Source of the DNA: CAVYVZ01 sp963772065
GTDB taxonomy: Bacteria; Acidobacteriota; Vicinamibacteria; Vicinamibacterales; UBA2999
Assembly: GCA_963772065.1 (NCBI GenBank)
Contig: CAVYVZ010000005.1
Coordinates: 124,001-188,000 of the forward strand
Reading direction: 5' to 3'
Length of the DNA: 64,000 nt
Shown in pieces: positions 28,532-40,499 of the stretch. The notes below the pieces were generated by a model. That model made no database searches and was not told the DNA's origin. It saw nothing but the letters and a program-made list of their open reading frames with translations. Both the position numbers and the translations under genes were made by a program. Position 1 is the first letter of the stretch; the number at the start of each line of letters is the position of its first letter.

Positions 28532-29545
28532 CTAGAGCTGCAGCACGAGCCAGTCGGCGACCACCTTCGGGCTTGCGTTGCGCTCCAGAGCGGCGAGCGC
28601 CTGATCCACCGCGTTAAACGCGCGCATGCTGCGGGCGCTGTCGAATGCGGACGTCAGGCGCAACAACTCGTCCTGTACATCGGCATTGGCGACCGTCCGG
28701 GCATCCGCGCCGGTTGAAAGAATTCCGAGATCCCTCAGCAGCGAGGAGAGGGCACGCAGGCAGACTGCGAGCTGATCGCGTTCGCTGGCCGAAGATCCCT
28801 TCTTACCCACCAGGTCTTTCACCGCATCTATGCGTTTCACCGGGTCTGCAACCCGGGCAGTCTGCTCGAGGAGGCGGTGCGCGGTTGCGCGCGCATCCGC
28901 CAGGTCGGCCGAGGCGGCCTGCAGCGCGCGACCGAGGCTTCCCTGGGCATCGGCAGCCGTGGCGCGCGCTTCGGCTTCAGTGTAGCCATGGTCGCGCTTC
29001 AAAGCATCCGCGATTTCGCTCGGACTGAGCGGTCCGAACCGCAGTCGCGGGCAGCGCGAGCGAACCGTGGGGAGCAACGCGTCCGGCAGGGCCGACACCA
29101 GCGCGAACACAGACGCCGAGGGCGGCTCCTCCAGGATCTTCAACAGCGCATTCTGCGCGGCGGGAACCAGCGCATCCGCGTCGTCGATGATGACCACGCG
29201 CCGGCGTCCCTCGAAGGGTCGATACTGCGCGCGATCAATCACATCGCGTACGGCGTCGATCTTGATGGATCCGGTCTCCCCCGGCTCGACGATGATGACA
29301 TCGGGATGGATGCCGCGCGCAATGCGCCGGCAGGAGGCGCATTCGCCGCACGCGTCACGTTCGAGGTCCGTCGTGACGATTGCCGCGAGGCAGTTGACCG
29401 TTTCGGCCAGCGCGATCGCCACGCGGCGCTTGCCCACGCCCGCCGGACCGGCAAGCAGCAGCGATGGCGGCATCGTGCCACGCGCCGCTGCTCGCGACAA
29501 CAGCGCCACGAGCCGCCGATGGCCGATGATGGTACGGAACGGCAC
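28532..29545 (-). CDS. holB: DNA polymerase III subunit delta'
   Basis: 337 residues. AAA+ clamp-loader fold: FRTIIGHRRLVALLSRAAA, a P-loop LLLAGPAGVGKRRVAIALA and the zinc module CGECASCRRIARGIHPDV. VVIIDDADALVPAAQNALLK follows, then ILEEPP and the sensor-1 region ALLPTVRSRCPRLRF. In the P-loop the residue after Lys is Arg rather than Ser/Thr, as expected for delta', which does not hydrolyse ATP. It is the stator of the clamp loader that opens the beta clamp during replication. It heads the leftward holB-ricT-pdxA block and is divergent from the gene at 29644 with a 98-base gap. Confidence 0.94.
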   Translation of the reverse strand: MPFRTIIGHRRLVALLSRAAARGTMPPSLLLAGPAGVGKRRVAIALAETVNCLAAIVTTDLERDACGECASCRRIARGIHPDVIIVEPGETGSIKIDAVRDVIDRAQYRPFEGRRRVVIIDDADALVPAAQNALLKILEEPPSASVFALVSALPDALLPTVRSRCPRLRFGPLSPSEIADALKRDHGYTEAEARATAADAQGSLGRALQAASADLADARATAHRLLEQTARVADPVKRIDAVKDLVGKKGSSASERDQLAVCLRALSSLLRDLGILSTGADARTVANADVQDELLRLTSAFDSARSMRAFNAVDQALAALERNASPKVVADWLVLQL

Positions 29546-29643
29546 GTGGTGGGAATCCTATCAAATCCGAATCCTGGCCCGACCTGGTCCCCTGCCCGGG
29601 TGGTATAACATCACGTGCGCTCTCGCATACACCCCAGCTGCTG

Positions 29644-31035
29644 ATGCAACCGCGAACAATCCCGGATCTGATCGGAAGCACGTACGTCTGGCCCGATGCT
29701 CCGTTGGATCGTGGCTTCGCCGGCAGGCACGGCAGCGTGTTCCGCAGCGCGAGACTCGACGAGACGCGGTCGTCGCTGACCGCGGACAGCCGGTGGCCTG
29801 CGTTCTTTCCCTCTCCGATCTGCCTCCTCACGGCTGATGGCGGCTCGCAGACGGCGCTCGAACGCGTCGTCGGACCGATGATCGTGAATCGGTTTCCTCT
29901 CATCATGGCGGTCAGCGTGTGCCGCGAGTCGCTGTCCGATCGTCACTACGCTCGCCACGCCACGATGCAGCGAATCGAGGAATCGGGCGCCGCGGCGGTG
30001 CAGTTTCTCGCGCCCGGTGCCGCCCTGGACGCCGCGCTCGAAGCCGTCACGCGGCTCCCCGATGCCCGCACGGCCGAGCGGATCCCGCAGGCAGGCCTCT
30101 CATGTCGCGATCTGTCGATCACCGGGACGGGCGCGCTCGAGGCCGCGTATCTCGTGTATGAGGGACGACTGGCGCAGCCGGCGGTGTCAATCGAAGGACA
30201 CCGCATTTACGACGTCCCGTGGCTCGATGTCGGCAGCCACCGCATCTATTTCCTCGAGGTCGTCGCGATTCACCTGAAGACGTCGATCGCGCGCGGTGAA
30301 CGGCAGATCGCATGGCAGAGCCTCCCCCTCTGGCACGGGGACGCGACGGTGTCATCGCCGAACTACGACGGGGCCGCGCTGCTGTCGCAGAAATACGTGA
30401 AGACGTACACGCCGCACTATCGGTTTCCCTCGGCCGGTACCGTCGCGTTCGAGCCGGACGAGACGGTCGGGGAGATGTCAACCAAGCACTTGCCGCCCCT
30501 GGCAACCGACCAGGTGATCGTCGACAACGAGCGCGCTCGATGGCCGTGCTTCTTTCCGTCGTCGGCGGGCATCGTCACGGCGTGGCGAGATGACGGCCGG
30601 GCGACGGCGATGCCATGCGGCTCGTCGGGCATCGTGAGCCGCTTCCCGCTCACGTTTGCGGCCTGCATCTCGAACAGCGCGATCAACGAACGATACGCGC
30701 CGCGAGCGTCGTTGGAGATCGTGCGCGCGCGGCGCCGCCTCGGCATCGGCGTGCCGTTCGACGACCCGCATGTCGTGCGCGCGATCAGCTATCTCGGCAA
30801 CATCTCGGCGCGCGGGGATGCCGACAAGGTCCGGCATGCAGGGTTGACGGCGCTCGAGGGCGGCGACTCGCCGGTGCTCGCGGAGCTGCCGATCCATTTC
30901 GATTGTTCCGTCACGCGAGAGGTCAATCTCGGCACGCACATCATGGTGCTGGCCCAGGTGGAGGACATCCACGTGCGATGCGACGTCACGCCCGAGCATG
31001 CCCTCACATGGCTGCCATGGGCGACCGTCGTATGA
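29644..31035 (+). CDS. Tandem-duplicated flavin-reductase-like split-barrel protein
   Basis: 463 residues made of two similar halves. Half one has RWPAFFPSPICLLTADGG, VGPMIVNRFPLIMAVSVCRE and HRIYFLEVVAIHLKTSI. Half two has RWPCFFPSSAGIVTAWRDDG, GSSGIVSRFPLTFAACIS and THIMVLAQVEDIHVRCDVT. The order FPxxxxxVTA, SRFPLxxAxxIS and HxIxxLxxVxxIH is that of the FMN-binding split barrel of flavin reductases. These normally have one domain per chain and work as dimers, so a fused pair could form a pseudo-dimer. It overlaps the sulfotransferase gene as ATGA. Substrate and whether FMN is bound are unknown. A TATAAC box near 29603 may belong to its promoter. Confidence 0.65.
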   Translation: MQPRTIPDLIGSTYVWPDAPLDRGFAGRHGSVFRSARLDETRSSLTADSRWPAFFPSPICLLTADGGSQTALERVVGPMIVNRFPLIMAVSVCRESLSDRHYARHATMQRIEESGAAAVQFLAPGAALDAALEAVTRLPDARTAERIPQAGLSCRDLSITGTGALEAAYLVYEGRLAQPAVSIEGHRIYDVPWLDVGSHRIYFLEVVAIHLKTSIARGERQIAWQSLPLWHGDATVSSPNYDGAALLSQKYVKTYTPHYRFPSAGTVAFEPDETVGEMSTKHLPPLATDQVIVDNERARWPCFFPSSAGIVTAWRDDGRATAMPCGSSGIVSRFPLTFAACISNSAINERYAPRASLEIVRARRRLGIGVPFDDPHVVRAISYLGNISARGDADKVRHAGLTALEGGDSPVLAELPIHFDCSVTREVNLGTHIMVLAQVEDIHVRCDVTPEHALTWLPWATVV

Positions 31036-31805
31036 CGTCGGCGCCGCCCCGTCGCCCAACGTTCATCATCGGAGGTGCTCCCCGAAGCGGCACGACGCTC
31101 CTCTGCCATTTGCTCGATCGGCATCCCGACGTCTACATCATCAAGCCGTATGTTCCGGAGCCGAAGGTCTTTGTGACGCCCAATCCAGATGGCACCAGCG
31201 AGTACCTGCGCCGTTACGCCGAAGCGTTCGCGGCCGCCGGAAGCGCGACGGCGCTGGGCGAGAAGACCAGCTATTACCTCGAGAACGAAGACGTGCCACG
31301 GCGGATTGCGGGCACGCTCGGGCAGACCCGCATCCTCTTCATCGTGCGCGAGCCGGTGCAGCGTGCGTACTCGAACTACTTGTGGAGCCGAAAGAACGGA
31401 CTCGAGACGCTTCCGTTCGAGGACGCGGTCCGTATGGAAGGCACGCGTCGCAGCCCGCTCGGGCCCGAACGGGAGTACGCTCGGCCCTTCGACTATCTGG
31501 CGCGCGGTGATTACGCCACGTTCGCGGAGCGCTACTATTCCCTGTTCGGCCGCGACAACGTGAAATTCGTGTTGTACGAAGACCTCGAGCGCCAGCCGAC
31601 GACAATCATGCACGAGATCCAGACATTCATCGGCGTCACGCCCGTGCAAATGGATGCGCAGGCCCTCGGACGGATCAATGAGGCCCGTGACAGCGGCGCT
31701 CCGCTCGGCGCCGACCTCGAGGCGTCGCTGCGCGCCCGGATGGCGCCGCTCGTCCGCCGCTTCGGCGAGGTGAGCGGAATCGACATCTCGCCATGGGGTT
31801 ACTGA
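31032..31805 (+). CDS. Sulfotransferase
   Basis: 257 residues from an ATG overlapping the previous stop. The 5'-phosphosulfate binding loop TFIIGGAPRSGTTLLCHLLD is at ~10-30. The 3'-phosphate site RILFIVREPVQRAYSNYLWS lies near residue 100, with the conserved Arg and Ser. Further conserved parts are GEKTSYYLEN and VKFVLYEDLERQP. These are diagnostic of PAPS-dependent sulfotransferases of the Sulfotransfer_1/3 families, which transfer sulfate to hydroxyls or amines of sugars. With the GT2 enzyme, deacetylase and methyltransferase downstream, a sulfated cell-surface glycan is the likely product. No PAPS synthesis genes lie in the window. Confidence 0.9.
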   Translation: MTSAPPRRPTFIIGGAPRSGTTLLCHLLDRHPDVYIIKPYVPEPKVFVTPNPDGTSEYLRRYAEAFAAAGSATALGEKTSYYLENEDVPRRIAGTLGQTRILFIVREPVQRAYSNYLWSRKNGLETLPFEDAVRMEGTRRSPLGPEREYARPFDYLARGDYATFAERYYSLFGRDNVKFVLYEDLERQPTTIMHEIQTFIGVTPVQMDAQALGRINEARDSGAPLGADLEASLRARMAPLVRRFGEVSGIDISPWGY

Positions 31806-31806
31806 G

Positions 31807-32766
31807 GTGAACCGTCCACGCGTCACGGTCATCACTCCCGTTTTCAACGAGGAAGCGGGCCTGGTGGAGTTCGAGCGCACGGTACGGTCGGTGCTTCTCG
31901 ACAACACGGAGTTCGCGTTCGAGGTCCTGCTCGTCGACGATGGCAGCACCGACGCGAGCTGGGCGCGGATCGAAGAGATGCACGCACGCGACGGCCGGTT
32001 CCAGGCCGTACGCCTCTCGCGCAACTACGGCGCGCATGTCGCGCTCAGCGCGGGATTCGCACACGCGAGCGGCGACGCCGTCGCCACGCTCGCCTGCGAT
32101 CTGCAGGATCCACCCGAAGCCGTGCTCGAGTTCGCGCGACGATGGCGCCAGGGGGGCGCCCAGATCGTGTGGGGCCGTCGTCGCACTCGAGAGGACGCGG
32201 GCTGGCGGATCGGGTTCAGCCGGCTGTTCGAGGCGCTGATTCGTCGCTTCGCCATGCCGCGCGACTCGCGCTTCACCGTCGGCAGCTTCCTGCTCGTGGA
32301 TCGACTGGTTGCCGACTGCTTCCGCCAGTTCCAGGAACACAATCGTGTCACGTTCGCCCTCGTGGCGTGGACGGGGTTCACGCAAGAGGTCGTCGACTAC
32401 GATCGGCGCCAGCGGCGCACGGGGACGTCCGGTTGGACATGGCGGCGGATGGTGAAGACGATGTACGACACATTCATCGGGTTCTCCTTCCTGCCGATTC
32501 GGCTGATGACGCTCGTCGGGATCCTGTTGTCGACCCTGACGCTCCCGTTCGCCACCTACCTCGTGCTCGTCTACCTGACCGGCCGCCCGCTGGCCGGATG
32601 GACGAGCGTGATGCTCGCGTTGACGCTCTTCTTCGGGATCCAGTTCCTGCTGATGGGGATCGTGGGCGAGGACCTGTACCGCATCTATGCGGAAGTCGTG
32701 AGGCGCCCGTTGGACTTCGTCAGCGCCCGGACCGCCGAGCGGCATGACCTCGAGCGCGTCGGCTGA
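31807..32766 (+). CDS. GT2 glycosyltransferase with two C-terminal membrane helices
   Basis: 319 residues from a GTG placed one base after the sulfotransferase stop. GT-A motifs are TVITPVFNEEAGLVEFE, VLLVDDGSTDASW, RNYGAHVALSAGFAHASG, the DXD site LACDLQDPPEAVLEFARRW and a Q-x-R/K segment RRQRRTGTSGWTW. Two hydrophobic helices (LMTLVGILLSTLTLPFATYL and WTSVMLALTLFFGIQFLLMG) anchor it. This is the polyprenyl-phosphate sugar synthase class, similar in layout to the gene at 13404. The next gene starts 23 bases before its stop. Confidence 0.9.
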   Translation: MNRPRVTVITPVFNEEAGLVEFERTVRSVLLDNTEFAFEVLLVDDGSTDASWARIEEMHARDGRFQAVRLSRNYGAHVALSAGFAHASGDAVATLACDLQDPPEAVLEFARRWRQGGAQIVWGRRRTREDAGWRIGFSRLFEALIRRFAMPRDSRFTVGSFLLVDRLVADCFRQFQEHNRVTFALVAWTGFTQEVVDYDRRQRRTGTSGWTWRRMVKTMYDTFIGFSFLPIRLMTLVGILLSTLTLPFATYLVLVYLTGRPLAGWTSVMLALTLFFGIQFLLMGIVGEDLYRIYAEVVRRPLDFVSARTAERHDLERVG

Positions 32767-33892
32767 CGGCACGCTGATCCGCGTTCGGATCGCGCAGGCC
32801 GCAAGCGATCGGATGGCGTGGGCGGAGGGCCTCGACGTGACATCCCCGCGCCACGTTGTCCGCGACGGGGCTCGATCTCGCCGTGAACGCGCGCGGAGAG
32901 TTGCGGATTCCGCCGACTGCACCACCGATCGATGCGCGCGTCGGCGCCGAGCTTCGCCTGCGTGCGGCATTCACGAAAGCTCCGCGTCCTCGCGATCTGC
33001 CCTTCAGCTACCGATCCGTACCCGGCGGATCTGCGCCGGGCGATCGCTGGCGATCGGCCGCGTTCAGAGGCGTTGCGTCGATCGATGGGCGGCGTTCCCG
33101 GCGCGGCCGATCGATGTCAGCGCGGACGTGCTCGAGGACTGGGCGGCGGCGCCTGACGGCGCGACTGGCGCGATCCGCGCGTCGCGCGCCACGCCGGTCG
33201 TGCTGACGCATGACATCGACTCGCCCGAAGGCCTCCGTAACCTGATCGCCGACTTCCTGCCGCTGGAGGAAGCGACCGGCGCGCGTTCGACGAGCTACAT
33301 CGTGCCGTGCGCGTGGCCCCTGGACGAGCCGCTGCTCCGGGAGGCGCGGTCGCGGGGACATCATCTCGGCATCCACGGGTACGACGACTCGAACCGGACT
33401 CCATTTGCGAGCGCGGCCGAGCGGCGGGCCCGACTCGATGCCGCGCGGCCGATGGCCGAGCGCTATGAGATGGTCGGCTACCGCTCGCCGTCGCTCCTTC
33501 GGACGCCGGAGCTACTGGCCGATGTGGCGGTCCGTTATCGATACGATTCGAGCGTGCCCACGTCGGGCGGCCTCTTTCCCGTGCCGAACAATGGATGCGC
33601 CAGCGCCCGACCATTTCGCATCGGCGATCTTCTGGAGCTTCCGATTTCGCTGCCGCGTGACGGCAGCCTTCGCTTTCTGGGCCACAGCCCAGTCGAGATC
33701 CTGCGCCTCTGGAAATCGTGCGCCGACGTCGTGGCTCGGGCCAGTGGCGTCGTCGTGCTGCTCACCCATTGCGAGCGGCACTTCTCGGGCAACGCCCCGA
33801 TGCTCGATGCGTATCGCGGCTTTCTCGAGTGGATACGTGAGAATCCACGGTTCGTCTGGGCGACGCCAGCCGATGTCCTCTCGCGAAGCTGA
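32744..33892 (+). CDS. Polysaccharide deacetylase, three frame shifts
   Basis: About 381 residues after removing three single bases (near 32865, 33020 and 33055). The NodB-homology domain begins PVVLTHDIDSPEGLRNLIAD (Asp pair), with GHHLGIHGYDDSNRTPF supplying the two metal histidines. MVGYRSPSLLRTPELL and VVVLLTHCERHFSG complete it. This is the CE4 family, removing N- or O-acetyl groups with a divalent metal. The ~120-residue N-terminal part (LDLAVNARGELRIPP and following) is unassigned. No signal peptide is seen, so a cytoplasmic or lipid-linked substrate is likely. It overlaps both neighbours, so it is tightly coupled within the operon. Confidence 0.75.
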   Translation: MTSSASADGTLIRVRIAQAASDRMAWAEGLDVTSPRHVVRDGARSRRERARRVADSADCTTDRCARRRRASPACGIHESSASSRSALQLPIRTRRICAGRSLAIGRVQRRCVDRWAAFPARPIDVSADVLEDWAAAPDGATGAIRASRATPVVLTHDIDSPEGLRNLIADFLPLEEATGARSTSYIVPCAWPLDEPLLREARSRGHHLGIHGYDDSNRTPFASAAERRARLDAARPMAERYEMVGYRSPSLLRTPELLADVAVRYRYDSSVPTSGGLFPVPNNGCASARPFRIGDLLELPISLPRDGSLRFLGHSPVEILRLWKSCADVVARASGVVVLLTHCERHFSGNAPMLDAYRGFLEWIRENPRFVWATPADVLSRS

Positions 33893-34600
33893 AGCCGTCC
33901 GCAGCACCTTCCACGCGCCGGCTCCGCGAGTCGCGTGGTTCTCCGACGTGATCTGCCGAAGACTCGTGTCCACCGACGGGCCTCTTGCGCGTTCTCGATA
34001 TCGGCTGCGGGACCGGCGATCAGCTGTTCGACCTGGCCCGACGGCTGCCTCGCGCGCGCTTCGTCGGCGTCGACATCGCTCCCGCAAACGTCGCCGTGGC
34101 GATGCGGCGGAAGGCCACGGATCCCGACGGCGAACGGTTCACGTTCGAAGCGACCGACTACCGGGCCTTCCGGGCGCCGGATCCGTTCCAGGTCGTGATC
34201 ACCTACTCGGTGCTGCAATTCGTTCCGGGCGGCGCCGAGCTGCTGGCATCACGGATCGCCGAAGACGTCGCGCGCGGCGGGCTCTTCTTCAACGTCATGC
34301 CGTACCGCTGCGCGTACAACCAGGCGCTCGCGCTGGTGAGGCAGGGGCTGCGTGCGGTTCGAACCCCAGGCATCGATCGGTTGCTGCTCGGAGCAGCGCG
34401 CGCGCTGCACGGAGGTTCGTTCGATGATGAGCTGATGGCGGAGCGTGTGGATATACGCCTATGCGGTGCCGGATCAGTTCGAGGATGAGGTCGCCACCGC
34501 TCTGCGGGGGCGTGGATTCAGTTCCGAGCATCGCGAGCGTGCGGCCCACGCGAGCGCCGCACAGATGAAGCACGCGCTCCGCGTGATGCGGCGGGCCTAG
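33873..34600 (+). CDS. Class I SAM-dependent methyltransferase, two frame shifts
   Basis: About 241 residues with single-base insertions near 33985 and 34450. The start MSSREAEAVRSTFHAPAPRV lies inside the end of the deacetylase gene. The core has LRVLDIGCGTGDQLFDLARR (motif I), ARFVGVDIAPANVAVAMRRK (post-I), PFQVVITYSVLQFVPGGAEL (motif II) and GGLFFNVMPYRCAYN. The tail IYAYAVPDQFEDEVATALRG is recovered only in the third frame and ends at 34600. It is the last gene of the sulfated-glycan operon, tail to tail with the penicillin-binding protein gene with no gap. Confidence 0.75.
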
Positions 34601-36897
34601 CTACGGTTTCTTCGGCGGCTTCTTCTTCTCGTCGCCAACGCCGAAGAAGCGCGACCAGAAGCCACGCTTTTTCTTCGACTCTGCCTGCGCGGCCGGCGGA
34701 GGAAGCGGCTCGGATGGCGGCGCGGCGCCGATCTCGGGGGGCGATGCCGGCACGGCAGGTGGCGGGCTCACGACGTCGCCGGTAGTTCCCAGGATCAGAT
34801 CTCCGGCGGCGGGTATCCCGTGCACGGGGCAGTAGTCGATGGGCTCCGTGCCACGAATGAAGTACTCGGTGTAGACCGCCGACCGCACGGTCAGCGTGCC
34901 GTCGTCCGCCGTGCTGAAGACGTTGCGACAACCGTCCACGGGCAGCTTGCCGCTGATGCGACAGATGTTCGCCGAGGACACGCCCGATGGCGGGCGGAAC
35001 CACTTCGGCTCGTGACCCTCGCGTGGCGGTCTTCATGAACCGGCCCCAGAGCGGCACCGCGAGCTCGCCGGCATAGCCGTTCGCGATGATCGTGCGCGGC
35101 TGGTCGTAGCCGACCCAGACGCCGGTGACCAGCTTCGGCGTGTAGCCGACGAACCACGCGTCGTGGTAGTCGTTCGTCGTTCCGGTCTTTCCCGCGGCTG
35201 GCAGCGTGAACCCAACGCGCCGCGCCGGCCATGCGGTGCCCGCGTTGATCGACGTCGGCCATCATCGTGGTCATCAGGAACGCGGTGGCTTCGCTGACCG
35301 CGCGCTGCGCGCGCTGCGGCCGTCGTACAGCACCTCGCCATCGGTCGTCTCGACTGCGGCGGATGACGATCGGCATGCGGCACGCATGCCGCTTGTTCGC
35401 GAACGTCCCGAACGCCGCCGTCATCGAGAGCAGGGTCACTTCGCCGGAGCCGAGCGCCAGCGACGGCACGCTCGGCACCGACCCGACGCCGAGCCGCTGC
35501 GCGTAGCTGCACGGTTTCCGGAATCCCAACCTGCTGCAGCATCCGCACGGCCGCGCGATTGCTCGACGTCCTCAGCGCCGTCCTCATCGTGATCGCGCGC
35601 GCGCGAATGTTCGTCTTCCGGCACCCATGCGCCCTGCAGCGTCAGCACCGGATCGTCGAGGTTCGGTGATCAGCGTCGCCGGCGAGTAGCCGCGCTCGAG
35701 CGCGGCGGCGTAGACGAACGGCTTGAAGGCGGAGCCCGGCTGGCGGCGCGCCTGCATGGCGCGGTTGAAGTGGCTGTCGTCGAAATCGCGGCCGCCGACC
35801 ATGGCGCGCACTTCGCCGGTCGCGGGATCCATCGCGACGAGCGCCGCCTGCAGCGGCGTCGGCGTCTGACGGGCTGCCCTTTCGCCGCGCGGCGCAGCTG
35901 CCGCTTCTCGATCTCCTCGAGCGCGCGCAGCGACCTCGGCTTCCGCCGCCTTCTGCATGTCGAGATCGATCGTCGTGTAGACCTTCAGGCCGCCCTGGTA
36001 CACGCGCTCCCATCCGAACTGCTCGACGAGCTGCTTGCGGACTTCTTCCTTGAAGTACTGGCCGAAGGCTCTCTTCGCGCCGCAGCGCATCGTTGAGCCG
36101 CAACCGGCGCCTTGACGCGCCGCCTCGTACGTCGGCGCGGTCGATGGCGCCGCGATTCGCGCATCGCCTGCAGCACGACGTTGCGCCGGGCGACCGCGCG
36201 CTCGCGGCTCACCGTCGGCGCGTACGTCGACGGCGACTTCACCAGCCCGGCCAGCAGCGCCGCTTCGGCCACGTCGAGCATCCGCCGCGTGCTTGCCGAA
36301 GTAGCCGAGCGACGCCGCCTCGACGCCGTACAGGCCGTCGCCGAAATACGACCTTGTTCAGATACAGCTCGAGGATCTCGTCCTTCGCGAACTCGCCCTC
36401 GAGCCGCGCGGCGACGACGACCTCCTTCATCTTGCGCCGCAGCGTCTTGTCGGGCGTGAGAAAGCTCTGTGCGGGCCAGCTGCTGCGTGAGCGTGCTCCC
36501 GCCCTGCGCTCGACGTCCTTCGCGCAGGTTGTTCACGGCGGCGCCCAGGATCGCGAACGAGGTCGACGCCGGCGTGATCGTAGAAGCGCTGATCCTCGAT
36601 CGCCACGATGGCGCGAACGAGGTGTGGCGATACGCGATCGAGCGGAACCTCGATGCGCTGTTCGCGGAAGATGGTGAACGCGGGCTTGTCGTGCGCGTCG
36701 AGGAGCGTCGTCGACTGGGCCATCGTGCTCACGCCGCGCAACGCGTCCGTGTCGGGAAGACCCGTCAGAATGTCGCCGGCGAACCATGCGGCGCCGCCCA
36801 CGGCGGCCCACATGAGCGCCGAGAGCGCGACCACGGCGCTCGCGAAGAGGCGGTGATGAGTTCGAATGGCTCGACGAACGAGGTCTGACGCGGTCAC
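34601..36897 (-). pseudogene. Penicillin-binding protein 1A (bifunctional peptidoglycan synthase), heavily frame-shifted
   Basis: About 760 residues in life but broken roughly ten times. Fragments in order: a membrane anchor (LFASAVVALSALMWAAVGGA); the GT51 glycosyltransferase domain (LVRAIVAIEDQRFYDHAGVD, GSTLTQQLAR, KMKEVVVAARLEGEFAKDEI, AALLAGLVKSPSTYAPT); then the transpeptidase with the SxxK serine in QPGSAFKPFVYAAALERGYS, and a KTGTTN motif near 35190 recoverable only after frame correction. The Pro/Lys-rich tail ends KKKPPKKP. Each break I could rebuild is a one-base insertion, for example near 36472, 36354 and 36288. PBP1A is normally important for wall synthesis, so sequencing error is likelier than true loss. 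Confidence 0.8.
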
Positions 36898-36992
36898 GAG
36901 GGGTCCTGCCGGAATGCAAAGGCAACGGTCGTGCCACCAGACGATCGCGTGGCACCAGCGTTGCTACCTTGGAGCGTCGGAAGCCGGACGCA

Positions 36993-37314
36993 ATGAAGCA
37001 GAAGGTATACGCATCGCTCGGTGTCCTATGGCTGGGCTCGCTCCTCGCCGGGCAGGCTGTGTGGGGCCATGGCTTGTCGTCGCCTATCGCTGCGAGTTCG
37101 GCAGAAATTACTGCACAGCCGTCATGGGGTCCCGGTGAGGTAAAAAGCACGCCAGGAGTGGAAGCCGGCAACACCCCGGAACCGCGAGTCGACCTCCTCG
37201 GCAATGAAATCGAAGACGCGGTCGCCGACTACAGAGTCGATCTCGGCGGCGACGTGTACCGAGCGGCATTCGCCCGAAACCGCGGTTCCAAAGCTGGGCT
37301 CGCCTTCGAGCTGA
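36993..37314 (+). CDS. Small exported protein with conserved C-terminus, one frame shift
   Basis: 106 residues after dropping one C near 37260. It has a signal peptide (VYASLGVLWLGSLLAGQAVW), a low-complexity middle, and an acidic core VDLLGNEIEDAVADYRVDLG. The restored ending GDVYERHSPETAVPKLGSPS stops at TGA 37312-37314. I recall endings of the form 'YExHSPxTxxPxLGxP' in small uncharacterised acidobacterial exported proteins, but this is from memory and needs a search. It is divergent from the PBP1A gene (95-base gap). Its stop directly abuts the stop of the histidine kinase gene with no spacer. Function unknown. Confidence 0.6.
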
Positions 37315-39977
<2,663 letters not shown>

Positions 39978-39981
<4 letters not shown>

Positions 39982-40499
39982 TTGTCCACGAGGGGATATC
40001 CCGCCTGGCGCGGGAGCTTGCCATCGATGCGCAGGACCTTGACCTGCGTCAGGCGCGGAGCGCCGGCAGACACGACCGTGATCAGAGACCGTCCGGCTTT
40101 GACAAACGCCAACGCCTCGGCATCGGAGCCGACCACCTTGGGCGCGAAGTCGATCTCCGCCTGGAAGATGCGCTCGAGAATGAAGCGGCGCAGATCCTGT
40201 TCGGACATCCGGTAGACGTGACGGAGCAGGAACCCCCGTGCCGGCAGGCCGCTGTCGGGCAGCATGACGTTGACCGGCTGGCCGGGACGCCACACGCCGC
40301 GTTTGAACAGGAACACGCGGCGCAGCTCGTCGAGGGTCAGGTCGTCGACCGGGACTCCGCTGCTGGCGATCACGGCGAACTCGCCGCCGGTCTGCGGCGG
40401 CGCAGCTCCGGCGCGGTGGCCGAAGGCGAGCCACACGGCGACGGCGGCAACCAGCGCCAGCGCGCTAGAACGCGAATGCCGTGTTGATGAGCAGCGCAT
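39978..40499 (-). CDS. Periplasmic PstS-like phosphate-binding-fold protein
   Basis: 173 residues. The signal peptide is SSALALVAAVAVWLAFGHRA. It is followed by FAVIASSGVPVDDLTLDELR and RRVFLFKRGVWRPGQPV, the start of a small type-2 periplasmic binding protein related to PstS. It is much shorter than PstS (~320) and equals one lobe plus part of the second. Such single small PstS-like proteins are often encoded with histidine kinases and act as sensors rather than transport components; no ABC permease or ATPase is here. The start lies within the porin gene's end (35-base overlap) and the stop overlaps the kinase start, so all three are translated as one operon. Confidence 0.78.
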
